IMG/VR virus record: IMGVR_UViG_3300025759_000874
Location: 1-20,993 of that record
From: a virus
Strand: one strand, 5' to 3'
DNA length: 20,993 bases
This document shows positions 6,679 to 13,417 of this stretch, one piece after another (position 1 is the stretch's first letter; each line of letters begins with the position of its first letter). The notes below the pieces were generated by a model. It did no database searches. It was not told where the DNA came from and saw only the letters and a list, made by a program, of their open reading frames with translations. Both the position numbers and the translations under genes were made by a program.

Positions 6679-6966
6679 TTAAAAGGGTTCAAAAGGATCT
6701 TCGCCATCTTCTTCCTCTGGGGCAACGCAAGCAGCAAGTTCTGCTAATTCTAAATCAGTTGGAACATCAAAATCAATTTGAATATTTTCATTATCCATAA
6801 TCTCTTTTACTGCTTGCCATTCTAATAATCGCTGATAATAAAGAGTTAATAGGGCTGAATGTAATTCTTCCCATGTCATGTCTTTAGCTTGTATCTCTGC
6901 TTTTCGCATTGAAAACTGAAGTTCTAATGGAAGAACAAATTCTTGTGGTTCAGGCGTGTTTTCCAT
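6679..6966 (-). CDS. nblA: NblA-like phycobilisome degradation protein with acidic C-terminal extension
   Basis: A 95-residue product. Residues 12-57 (LPLELQFSMRKAEIQAKDMT, then WEELHSALLTLYYQRLLEWQ and AVKEIM) follow the NblA pattern: L-x-x-E/Q-x-x-F-x-x-R-x-x-E, a short linker with an M-[ST]-x-E-E-L/A turn, and a second helix with LY-x-Q-x-x. NblA is a helix-pair dimer that binds phycobiliproteins and brings them to the Clp protease. Host NblA is about 60 residues; here an acidic tail (residues 58-95, ending PEEEDGEDPFEPF) is added. The start is the ATG at 6966, with a strong GGAGG three bases upstream, the best ribosome-binding site seen in this window. It lies 25 bp downstream of the endolysin gene, so expression is probably late. 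This suggests the host has phycobilisomes. Confidence 0.78.
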   Translation of the reverse strand: MENTPEPQEFVLPLELQFSMRKAEIQAKDMTWEELHSALLTLYYQRLLEWQAVKEIMDNENIQIDFDVPTDLELAELAACVAPEEEDGEDPFEPF

Positions 6967-6991
6967 TAGCCTCCGTTTTATTTATATTATT

Positions 6992-7612
6992 CTAATCCAA
7001 CCAAAAGCCTTTATTGATATCGAATTCATTTCCAAAATCAGCTAGTATTTGAGGATTTATATTTTCTTCTAGTTTTTTGATTGCACGTACTTGATTTGGT
7101 GAAGCAACATAATTACGAAAAGCACGTAAAAGAATTTCAGTTGATCCCCAGGGAGATTCGTTAATTTCTTGAAAAAATAAATGAATTTCTTCTCTTCTTC
7201 TATCTACTAAATTTCCAATAACATTGTGTTCGCAATCAAAAATCCAACGAGAAAATTGATCAGCGACTTCTGACCAGTTCTCATTTTCAATATATTCAGG
7301 AAGACCTGTAAAAATAAAAGCAGACCAACCAATGGAATGAATAAAAGAAATTAAAGCTTCTTTCATTGACTTGTCTAAATGTAAGTTTAATTTATTTAAA
7401 TCATTTTCTATTAAATTAATTTCATCTTTGACATACTCTAATGCCTTTTTTTTAGTGCAACAGTGTTCTTTACATACAGGTTGTCCATCTGGATAGTACT
7501 GAGTTCCATAGCCAATAGTAAAAGGCGCATCCCCAGTGCATACATCGGGATACGCCTTTTCATTGAACCCTTCATATTTACAGATTAACTGTATTGCCTT
7601 TGAAAAGTTCAA
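6992..7612 (-). CDS. Phage endolysin, T4-type lysozyme (GH24)
   Basis: A 206-residue product. The GH24 active-site block is at the N-terminus: KYEGFNEKAYPDVCTGDAPF followed by TIGYGT. Glu14, Asp23 and Thr32 correspond to Glu11, Asp20 and Thr26 of T4 lysozyme, with three extra residues before the Thr. A Cys-rich insertion follows (PVCKEHCCTKK, 46-55). FIHSIGWSAFIFTG and NLVDRRREEIHLF match the C-terminal lobe, the latter resembling the usual GLxxRRxxExxL. The last about 50 residues are an extra tail. No signal peptide is present, so release needs a holin. The start is a TTG (7612): an in-frame TGA lies upstream, no ATG fits, and there is no Shine-Dalgarno site. A small hairpin precedes it. The role is host peptidoglycan cleavage at lysis. 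Confidence 0.88.
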   Translation of the reverse strand: MNFSKAIQLICKYEGFNEKAYPDVCTGDAPFTIGYGTQYYPDGQPVCKEHCCTKKKALEYVKDEINLIENDLNKLNLHLDKSMKEALISFIHSIGWSAFIFTGLPEYIENENWSEVADQFSRWIFDCEHNVIGNLVDRRREEIHLFFQEINESPWGSTEILLRAFRNYVASPNQVRAIKKLEENINPQILADFGNEFDINKGFWLD

Positions 7613-7620
7613 AATACTAC

Positions 7621-7636
7621 TGGTAAATCATTACCA
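7621..7636 (-). promoter_or_regulatory. Small hairpin just before the endolysin TTG start
   Basis: A perfect inverted repeat TGGTAA-ATCA-TTACCA (6-bp stem, 4-nt loop) lies in the 37-bp gap between the 37-residue gene and the endolysin, ending 8 nt before the TTG. On the minus strand no T-run follows directly, so it is not a classic terminator. It could limit ribosome access or be an RNA-processing site. Confidence 0.4.
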
Positions 7637-7649
7637 ATAATATAACAAT

Positions 7650-7763
7650 TTACTTGCCTTGACCACGTAATTTCTTTCTTCCGTGATTAGATTTTGAATG
7701 TTTTCCTTGGCCTTGTTTGGTTTTTTTGGGAGCACCCTGAATGTAACCACCGCCTTTTCTCAT
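7650..7763 (-). CDS. Very small, strongly basic phage protein
   Basis: A 37-residue product from the ATG at 7763 to the TAA at 7650-7652. It begins MRKGGGYIQGAPKKTKQGQG and ends GRKKLRGQGK; almost a third of the residues are Lys or Arg, with many Gly and Gln. The ATG overlaps the stop of the previous gene (ATGA), which supports genuine translation. Short basic proteins ending in a K/R-x-RGQGK-like tail are, from memory, common in marine cyanophages with no known role; nucleic-acid binding or packaging is a guess. Confidence 0.7.
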   Translation of the reverse strand: MRKGGGYIQGAPKKTKQGQGKHSKSNHGRKKLRGQGK

Positions 7764-7939
7764 TGGTCCCTCAAGATCATTTCACATAACATACTAAATA
7801 AAAACGTTTTTAACCGCAAGTAGTCTTCCTGTTGTTGAACTGGTCTTCCCGGATAGCCAGGCCAATTTTCAATTGCATCACAAACTGCATCGTATAGATT
7901 TCTAACATCAGTAGTTTCAAATTCACATTGAATCACCAT
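7760..7939 (-). CDS. Small conserved-looking protein with ENWPGYPGRP motif
   Basis: A 59-residue product from the ATG at 7939. It starts inside the end of the preceding gene (7-bp overlap, ATGGTGA) and its TGA overlaps the next ATG, so it is coupled on both sides. The sequence is acidic and helical: MVIQCEFETTDVRNLYDAVC, then DAIENWPGYPGRPVQQQED and a hydrophobic C-terminal helix FLFSMLCEMIL. The PGYPGRP element suggests a defined short fold. No family is recognised. Confidence 0.65.
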   Translation of the reverse strand: MVIQCEFETTDVRNLYDAVCDAIENWPGYPGRPVQQQEDYLRLKTFLFSMLCEMILRDQ

Positions 7940-8232
7940 TTAACTTTATGCGACCAATAGCGTGCAGAGAATTTATCGGGATTCGGATCTTGTGCATTAT
8001 GTCTAGCATAATAAGATTTTTTTCTTGCTTTATCTTTTTCAGTGGTAGGATTCTTGCCAGCTCCTTCTACACCTTGTTGGCCAAACCGTACAATTTTTTC
8101 TTTACCATCTTTACATGCTTTTACTACATGTGATTTAGTGGCATGTCCTGGCGTTTTTCTAGGCTTATTACAAGCCATTTCATCCTTTGCTAATTTAGCT
8201 GCTTTAGCTGCTTTCTTTCTTTTTTCTGACAT
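7933..8232 (-). CDS. DUF6321-like basic phage protein
   Basis: A 99-residue product rich in Lys, Ala and Arg. The C-terminal part, KEKIVRFGQQGVEGAGKNPT followed by KARKKSYYARHNAQ and KFSARYWSHKVKW, matches what I recall of the DUF6321 family found in cyanophages and other marine phages (VRFG, then RRKSFxARH, then YW-x-x-K-VKW). The N-terminal 25 residues are a Lys/Ala-rich helix. The ATG lies 2 bp after the stop of the 1247-residue gene and its own stop overlaps the next gene. Function is unknown; the charge pattern suggests nucleic-acid binding. Confidence 0.75.
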   Translation of the reverse strand: MSEKRKKAAKAAKLAKDEMACNKPRKTPGHATKSHVVKACKDGKEKIVRFGQQGVEGAGKNPTTEKDKARKKSYYARHNAQDPNPDKFSARYWSHKVKW

Positions 8233-8234
8233 GT

Positions 8235-11200
8235 TTATTTAAAGTAAGGAGCAAATTCACCTAAAAATTCTTGAGCACTTTTTGATTTTGTATAAGTGTC
8301 TTCATCATCATATCCTAAGTCAAATACATTAAAAACACTTGTTTCTTTTTGAGTTGTTTGTTTTGTTGTTGTTTGATTTTCATTCGTTCCATCCGTTTCA
8401 TCTTTTCCAAAATCAAGAAAAGAACTGATATTTGAATATGCTGCTAAAGGATCACTTAATGCATCTTGCAATCCAAAACCAAATTCTAAACCTTTACCAC
8501 TTTGTACTTCACCAAGTAATTCCATTTCAGAACGATCTACATCAGGTAAAAATGATTCATAAAATTCATCTTCTGTCCCTTGATAACCAGACTTTTGAAA
8601 ACTTTCAAACAACCATGTTTTACCTTTGGGTGCTTCATCTGTAAAATCTTCAGGGCGATCAATATATGTAATTCCTAAAATTTCTTGGCTTGGATCTTCT
8701 CGTTGTTCATTTAGATATTTAATATTTTCTCTAATTTCCAGGGCTGATCCTGTTCTCATGATATCAATAATGTATCCTTTTAAATCATCTAATGTACCTG
8801 TAAAATCTTCTAAACCTAAATCTTTTAAAATTTTATCGTATTTTTCATCGGCAAAATCTACTCCTTCTAGTAGTTCATCTGCAAATTCTTCAGGTGTAAT
8901 AAAACGACCGAAAGGAGAATCAATTGCTGCTGCTTTATCTTTTAAATAAGTATCAATAATGTTTTGTGCTTTATCGGTAATAATAGTAGTATTTAATAAA
9001 TCAAGTGCTGGATCATAGTCTTTGTATTGGCCAAGAGTCCAGTAATGTAGTTGCGCAAAATCATCTTTACTTAACGTCCACTTTCCTTCTTCATTAAATC
9101 CACCTAAACCATATCTATAAGCTTGTGAATACCATGTATCACCAATGGTTGTACCTGGAATTTCATTTTTAAAATTATTTTCTTGTGCATCTTCCCAATC
9201 TTTATTAACTGTCTCACTTTGATTTTGCAACTCTTGTTCTTTTTGCGGGTTTACTCTTGCTCCATTTCCCATAGGATCAAAATAAAAATCAGTATTAAAT
9301 TTAGATGTTTCTCCAATGCTCTTTTCAAGTTCTTCTAAATAAGCATTGGCTTGAATTTGTCCGGCATTTCTTAAAGCAAAAGCTAAATCTTCTGTTTGAA
9401 AAGGATTTTTTTCTTCTTGGCGAACATCCATATATTCAACAAATTCATCCATTGATCTGGATGTATCAAATCTTGGTTTTAAATAATCATTAACAAAATC
9501 CCTGGCAAATCTACCAGCAACTGTTTCATCTATTCCATCAATAGTTAAGTTGTTTCCTAGTTCTTCATCAAGAGAATCGATTGCATTTCTTTGATTAGTA
9601 ATTAAATTTTCTATTTTTTTTATAAATTCACTATATTCAGAAACTTCATTTCTTGTTGGACTTGTTTCTTGTATTAAATTTAATATGTCTAAAGATGATG
9701 TACTTAATGCGGCTCTTTCTGCTTCCGTCAAAGCGTTTAAACTTTCTGGATTTTCAAGTATTTTTTCTTCTTTTATTGCTTGATCATTTAAATAATTAAT
9801 TAACTCGGCTGTGTCATTAAATCCTGCTGCATCTAAAAATACCGCATTAAACTCACCTTCTTCTTGATTGTATGGATCAACACCTAGATTGCGGTTTAAA
9901 AATTTATTAAATGCGGTTAAAATATTTTCTTTTATTTCATAGGGTTGATAGCGTTCTTTGTTTTCTTCATAGTTAGGCGAATATCTCTTGCTTAGTGTAT
10001 CTTTAAACCATGTTTCCCAGTTATATTCAACACTGTTCTTTAAACCTGATATTGAACCTTCTAATTTATCTTCTAATCTTTTTGCATAATCTCTACCCCT
10101 ATTTGACATTGGTAGTATTCCACCAATGCCGCTGTCATTTAAAAATGAATCAGCAATTGTTTTTCCAGCATTAAAAACTTCAGAAAAAGAACCTAATCCT
10201 TGATAAAAAGCAATGTTTTGTTCTTTGGCTTTTTGGTTTTGAATTTCAGCAACTGTTTGCTGTAATGCGTCTTTTGTTAGATTACCAAATTGACTAACCT
10301 GTTGAAGTCTTTCTTGACCAATTAAATTATTGATCATATCTTCAAATTCTGTTATGTAAGCATCGCTTCCGGCTTCACTTTGAATATTTTCTATTGCTGT
10401 TGTATCAGCTTCTCTTTGAGATTTTAAAAACAAACTAACAAAATCATTTGGTTTATCTTTACTAATTTCAAAAACAGGGATACGACCACCAGCTAAACTT
10501 TCTGTTGAATACGCAGGATCGTTTTGTAATTCTTGCCAATAGCGATAGTCTGCGTTTTTTTCATCTCCTGATAAAGCTGCTTCATATTGTTTTTTCCAAT
10601 AGTCATTGTTTTTTATAACATCTAATTCAGAGTTTTCATCTAAGGTAACACCTAACTGTTTATCTCTTATCGTCTGGATACTTTCATCTGTAATAATATC
10701 TTCTGCTTGTAAATTTTCTCCTTCGTATTTTTTTAGATCTTCTGCTTCATTTGCTCTAACATTTTCACCATTTAATACTCGTTGAGTATAGTTAAATCTG
10801 TAAAAATTAGTAGCATCATAGTCTTCTTTGTTTTCTTTAGATGCAAAATCAGTTTTACTAACTGCTCCATATCTGCTTAAAAGATCAACATCATCAAGCG
10901 CAACAATATTGTCAAATTTATTTTTTGCTTCAATATCTTGAGTTTCATAATAATTTTTATTAAAATTTCCATAGGGCGGCTCTTTAAAAGAATTATAAGC
11001 TTCAGGGGCTAAACCTTCTTTAATATAAAAAGTTCTAAATAACTCTTCATAGCCTCTTTGGTCTGCAACATTTAAAGAAGTTAATGCTTTTAATAAACCA
11101 TCTCTATTTTCTAAATAATTACCCGTTTGATTTCCATTGATATTATTTCTTTGATCAAGAAAAGCTTGATGAGCAGCGTCTAAAACTTTATTTCTTTTAT

Positions 11201-11978
11201 TTGCTATAGCAACCTCAGCATCGTAATTGTTTATTTTTTCTTGATTTCTGCCTCTTTTTTCGGCATTTTCTGTATTTATTTTAGTTACTTGTGGTTGTGT
11301 GTTTTTTAAAGCACTATTTACTTGTTCATTTGCTTCTGCATTTTTTGCGCCTGATGCACCAACACTTACTGCTCTCCCATCAGCTTCATAACCATAACTT
11401 GCAATCTCTGTACTTCCTTGCGGTACAGCACCTCCAGGTGCTGTATATCTAACTTCTGCGGCTTTCCAGTTATTTGCAGATGCTGATGGAACGTGTGCTC
11501 GGACAACAGCACTTTGAGTAGTTTCAAGTGTTGGATAAACAGGAGTTAGGGGAATATTTCCTCCTAATTTAAAAGGCAAAAGTAAAGCTATATTATTTCT
11601 TGTATAACTAAGTTTTTCATTATCATCAAGATTTGGATCATAGTACAAACTTGTAGATGGATAATCTGCAGTAGTTGTTGTACTTGTTTGACTATTAATT
11701 ACAGAGCTAGGGTAAGTTTGTCCTTCTGATATTTCATTATCTAAAAAAGTATTTTCTTGAATTAAATCTAGATCACTACTAATAATAGTTTCTGCTTCAG
11801 GTGGTGGTGCTAAGGCTGCTTTTTGTTCCTCTAATTCTTTTAAAACTTGTTCTATGGCTTGTTCAGTTGTTAAAGTACCTCCGTGTGGAATTGTGGGCTG
11901 AACAGATACATTGGGAATATTTTGCACAGGAATCCCTGCTGTCATCCCTGGATTAAAAATAATAATTGGACCCGTCAT
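8235..11978 (-). CDS. Very large putative internal virion or tail-length-related protein (1247 residues)
   Basis: The longest gene in the window. The first 40 residues are Pro/Gly-rich (MTGPIIIFNPGMTAGIPVQN). The rest is strongly acidic, Asn/Asp/Glu-rich and mostly helical, with long stretches of coiled-coil character (for example EKINNYDAEVAIANKRNKVL and KFEKIDEN-like segments). A Thr/Gln-rich linker occurs near the end (TTTKQTTQKETS). There is no clear membrane segment, signal peptide or enzyme motif. The DNA is among the most AT-rich in the window. Its size and place in the late minus-strand run, next to small basic proteins and the endolysin, fit an internal core or ejection protein or an unusual tape-measure protein. 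It starts 4 bp after the HNH gene's stop (TAA-ATAA-ATG), so it is coupled to it. Confidence 0.75.
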   Translation of the reverse strand: MTGPIIIFNPGMTAGIPVQNIPNVSVQPTIPHGGTLTTEQAIEQVLKELEEQKAALAPPPEAETIISSDLDLIQENTFLDNEISEGQTYPSSVINSQTSTTTTADYPSTSLYYDPNLDDNEKLSYTRNNIALLLPFKLGGNIPLTPVYPTLETTQSAVVRAHVPSASANNWKAAEVRYTAPGGAVPQGSTEIASYGYEADGRAVSVGASGAKNAEANEQVNSALKNTQPQVTKINTENAEKRGRNQEKINNYDAEVAIANKRNKVLDAAHQAFLDQRNNINGNQTGNYLENRDGLLKALTSLNVADQRGYEELFRTFYIKEGLAPEAYNSFKEPPYGNFNKNYYETQDIEAKNKFDNIVALDDVDLLSRYGAVSKTDFASKENKEDYDATNFYRFNYTQRVLNGENVRANEAEDLKKYEGENLQAEDIITDESIQTIRDKQLGVTLDENSELDVIKNNDYWKKQYEAALSGDEKNADYRYWQELQNDPAYSTESLAGGRIPVFEISKDKPNDFVSLFLKSQREADTTAIENIQSEAGSDAYITEFEDMINNLIGQERLQQVSQFGNLTKDALQQTVAEIQNQKAKEQNIAFYQGLGSFSEVFNAGKTIADSFLNDSGIGGILPMSNRGRDYAKRLEDKLEGSISGLKNSVEYNWETWFKDTLSKRYSPNYEENKERYQPYEIKENILTAFNKFLNRNLGVDPYNQEEGEFNAVFLDAAGFNDTAELINYLNDQAIKEEKILENPESLNALTEAERAALSTSSLDILNLIQETSPTRNEVSEYSEFIKKIENLITNQRNAIDSLDEELGNNLTIDGIDETVAGRFARDFVNDYLKPRFDTSRSMDEFVEYMDVRQEEKNPFQTEDLAFALRNAGQIQANAYLEELEKSIGETSKFNTDFYFDPMGNGARVNPQKEQELQNQSETVNKDWEDAQENNFKNEIPGTTIGDTWYSQAYRYGLGGFNEEGKWTLSKDDFAQLHYWTLGQYKDYDPALDLLNTTIITDKAQNIIDTYLKDKAAAIDSPFGRFITPEEFADELLEGVDFADEKYDKILKDLGLEDFTGTLDDLKGYIIDIMRTGSALEIRENIKYLNEQREDPSQEILGITYIDRPEDFTDEAPKGKTWLFESFQKSGYQGTEDEFYESFLPDVDRSEMELLGEVQSGKGLEFGFGLQDALSDPLAAYSNISSFLDFGKDETDGTNENQTTTKQTTQKETSVFNVFDLGYDDEDTYTKSKSAQEFLGEFAPYFK

Positions 11979-11982
11979 TTAT

Positions 11983-12360
11983 TTATGCAGCTTCTGGATC
12001 TGGAGACAAGTTATTTACATTATAAGATTGAATACTGCAAGAAATGTAAGATACATCCATCCAGTCTTTAATTCTCTCTAGTCTTTCTTGACAAAAGTAT
12101 TTTTGTTCACGAAACCATTCCTCCATATTGCAGCTACCTTTATTACTATTACAACGTTGGCAAGATGGAACCAGGTTATTACGATTACTAGAGCCTGATT
12201 TAAAACGAGGAATAATATGATCTAAAGATGTTGCTGGTCTACCACAATAACCACAACAGTGGTTCCAGGCTTCGTATATTGATTGTCGATAACGTTTTTT
12301 GGCTAACCGAGGAGTGACTTCAATGAGCATAGAGAGGGGTTCCTTCTCGTCATTGAACAT
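11983..12360 (-). CDS. HNH endonuclease
   Basis: A 125-residue product from the ATG at 12360 (GAAGAG just upstream). A second ATG at 12330 (MLIEVTPRLAKKRYR) with AAGGA 10 nt upstream is also plausible. The HNH core is complete: zinc-binding C36-x2-C39 (CGYCGRP), catalytic D47-H48 (SLDHIIPRFKSG), NRNNLVPSCQRCN with the second C67-x2-C70 pair and the conserved Asn at about 62. Such proteins nick or cleave double-stranded DNA. In phages they act in packaging with the terminase or as free-standing homing nucleases. No terminase gene is next to it, so the homing-nuclease reading is at least as likely. It is divergent from the HTH gene at 12484 and is the first gene of the minus-strand run. Confidence 0.9.
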   Translation of the reverse strand: MFNDEKEPLSMLIEVTPRLAKKRYRQSIYEAWNHCCGYCGRPATSLDHIIPRFKSGSSNRNNLVPSCQRCNSNKGSCNMEEWFREQKYFCQERLERIKDWMDVSYISCSIQSYNVNNLSPDPEAA

Positions 12361-12483
12361 CTCTTCAGTTGCGGTTACTTTATTTTAAGATTCCTAAATT
12401 CGTATAAAAATAAGAAATGTTTATTAAAGCCATTAATAAGTTTGTTTTTCTATGTACTTTAAATATGCAAGCCAAATTCTTCT
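12361..12483. other. Divergent intergenic region (123 bp)
   Basis: AT-rich sequence between the divergent HNH and HTH genes. It must hold promoters for one or both. On the plus strand the stretch tatgtactttaaatatgc (about 12450-12468) has AT-rich, -10-like elements, but I see no well-spaced -35 box, so no promoter is called. Confidence 0.4.
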
Positions 12484-12720
12484 ATGGCAAAAGCACCTGA
12501 GTCAACCGGATGGTTTTCAATCAACAAAGCAGAGGAGATGCTTGGCTTAGACCGCAAAACTCTTTTCCGTTTCCGTGATGATGGAACCCTTAAGCTTGGC
12601 ACCCACTTTACAGCATTTCCTGGGAAAACCTGGTCACGAGACAGCTATTACTGGAATGTCAAAGCCGTTCAGCGCTTCTTGCAGACACAAGCAAGCGATC
12701 AGCAACCAATGGCTGCTTAA
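12484..12720 (+). CDS. Excisionase-like helix-turn-helix protein
   Basis: A 78-residue product. Residues 10-36 (WFSINKAEEMLGLDRKTLFR, then FRDDGTL) form a MerR/excisionase-type HTH. GTHFTAFPGKTWSRDSYYWN and VKAVQRFLQ complete the small winged fold typical of cyanophage and cyanobacterial excisionase-like proteins. The order of elements is the same as in 2863-3270. It is the only plus-strand gene between 6316 and the right edge. It overlaps the integrase-like gene tail-to-tail by 62 bp, and a strong plus-strand terminator lies 113 bp past its stop. It could be an excisionase or directionality factor of a former integration module, or a small regulator. No clear Shine-Dalgarno site is seen. Confidence 0.75.
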   Translation: MAKAPESTGWFSINKAEEMLGLDRKTLFRFRDDGTLKLGTHFTAFPGKTWSRDSYYWNVKAVQRFLQTQASDQQPMAA

Positions 12721-13096
12721 TACTTGTATAGTATTGTTTCCTGATTTTATAAGCTAATAATAAATCTGTAATATTTAATTCAATCCGTTGATTAGCCATT
12801 TCTTGATACAAGTTATAGCACAGTGTTCTAATACGGCCCCATAATTTTTGGGGTCGTTTTTCTTTTAAATTAAATAAAATAACCCACTGTGGATGCAGTG
12901 GGTAAATAGGACGTTTTTTATTTTTAATAAAAATAGTATTATCAGGACCCCATTTAAAGTCCCATAGTTTATCTGGCTTAACGCCATAAGTGGCAATCAT
13001 GCCATAAAGCCACGCAACGTTTTTTAATTTACTAAAAGAAAGTAGTTTAAAATAATCGTTTACAATTCGTTGATCAGTAGGAGGAGCGAGTTCCAT
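12659..13096 (-). CDS. Integrase-like protein (tyrosine recombinase catalytic-domain relic)
   Basis: A 145-residue product. The order of motifs follows the catalytic domain of cyanobacterial tyrosine integrases: KNVAWLYGMIATYGVKPDKL (25-44) aligns with the box I region [M/A]TYG-[L/I]-RPHE, IFIKNKKRPIYPLHPQWV (55-72) with the beta sheet KTG-xR-xxxPLxPEW, and ITDLLLAYKIRKQ (109-121) with YDLRHAYAIR. At each catalytic position a different residue is found: Lys40 in place of Arg I, and Leu113/Leu114 in place of the Arg and His of the HxxR-type box. The protein ends before the tyrosine box. This is recalled family knowledge, not an alignment I ran. I infer a non-catalytic descendant, possibly a DNA-binding protein. 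Its last about 20 residues are antisense to the HTH gene. Confidence 0.6.
   Translation of the reverse strand: MELAPPTDQRIVNDYFKLLSFSKLKNVAWLYGMIATYGVKPDKLWDFKWGPDNTIFIKNKKRPIYPLHPQWVILFNLKEKRPQKLWGRIRTLCYNLYQEMANQRIELNITDLLLAYKIRKQYYTSIKQPLVADRLLVSARSAERL
12834..12866 (+). terminator. Rho-independent terminator on plus strand, inside the antisense integrase-like gene
   Basis: Stem CGGCCCCA (12834-12841) pairs with TGGGGTCG (12849-12856), 8 bp with one G-U wobble and a 7-nt loop. TTTTTCTTTT follows immediately. Stem strength and U-tract are textbook for the plus strand. It would end the transcript of the HTH gene 12484-12720. Confidence 0.75.
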
Positions 13097-13204
13097 AGGT
13101 CTTTAATCGGTATTAACCATACTGTATATACTGGTCAAACCATTGCTACAGAACCATTAGTATTGCTTTGGTATCTGAGCTTATTATTAGTATACACTAA
13201 TTAA
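13097..13204. other. Short intergenic region upstream of the integrase-like gene (108 bp)
   Basis: AT-rich. On the minus strand TATACT (13194-13189) resembles a -10 box, but no well-spaced -35 box is seen. The near-palindromes gtatac/gtatatac appear at about 13126 and 13190. The region may carry the promoter of the integrase-like gene or an operator; nothing firm can be called. Confidence 0.3.
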
Positions 13205-13417
13205 TTAAACGCCACTCGCAAAGGCTGCCCAACAAGCTCCTAGGGCTTCTATAGTTGATGTTTCACCACTCTCATAAGGTAAATTAACTACATCACCAGC
13301 ATGGTATACAGTGGGTACTCCACTAGCTTTAATGTTACTAAATCCGTATTTGCGAACATTAATTTGTTCTTCCGAAAGAACAAAAACACCATCAACAATA
13401 TCACCAAAGTCAGCCAT
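13205..13417 (-). CDS. Small putative virion protein
   Basis: A 70-residue product, MADFGDIVDGVFVLSEEQIN through a Gly/Ala-rich end (ALGACWAAFASGV). It looks like a small beta-rich protein, with VPTVYHAGDVVNLPYESGE in the middle. The ATG overlaps the stop of the 545-residue gene (TAATG), so it is co-translated with structural genes and is the last gene of the capsid-side cluster. No family is recognised; a minor structural or stabilizing protein is inferred from position only. Confidence 0.65.
   Translation of the reverse strand: MADFGDIVDGVFVLSEEQINVRKYGFSNIKASGVPTVYHAGDVVNLPYESGETSTIEALGACWAAFASGV

Noticed and set aside
7948-8242. Two plus-strand ORFs opposite the DUF6321-like gene
   Set aside because: Phe/Ser/Leu-rich antisense of a Lys/Ala-rich gene; no start signals.
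8432-9493. Three plus-strand ORFs within the 1247-residue gene
   Set aside because: Antisense shadows of an AT-rich gene; no recognisable domains.
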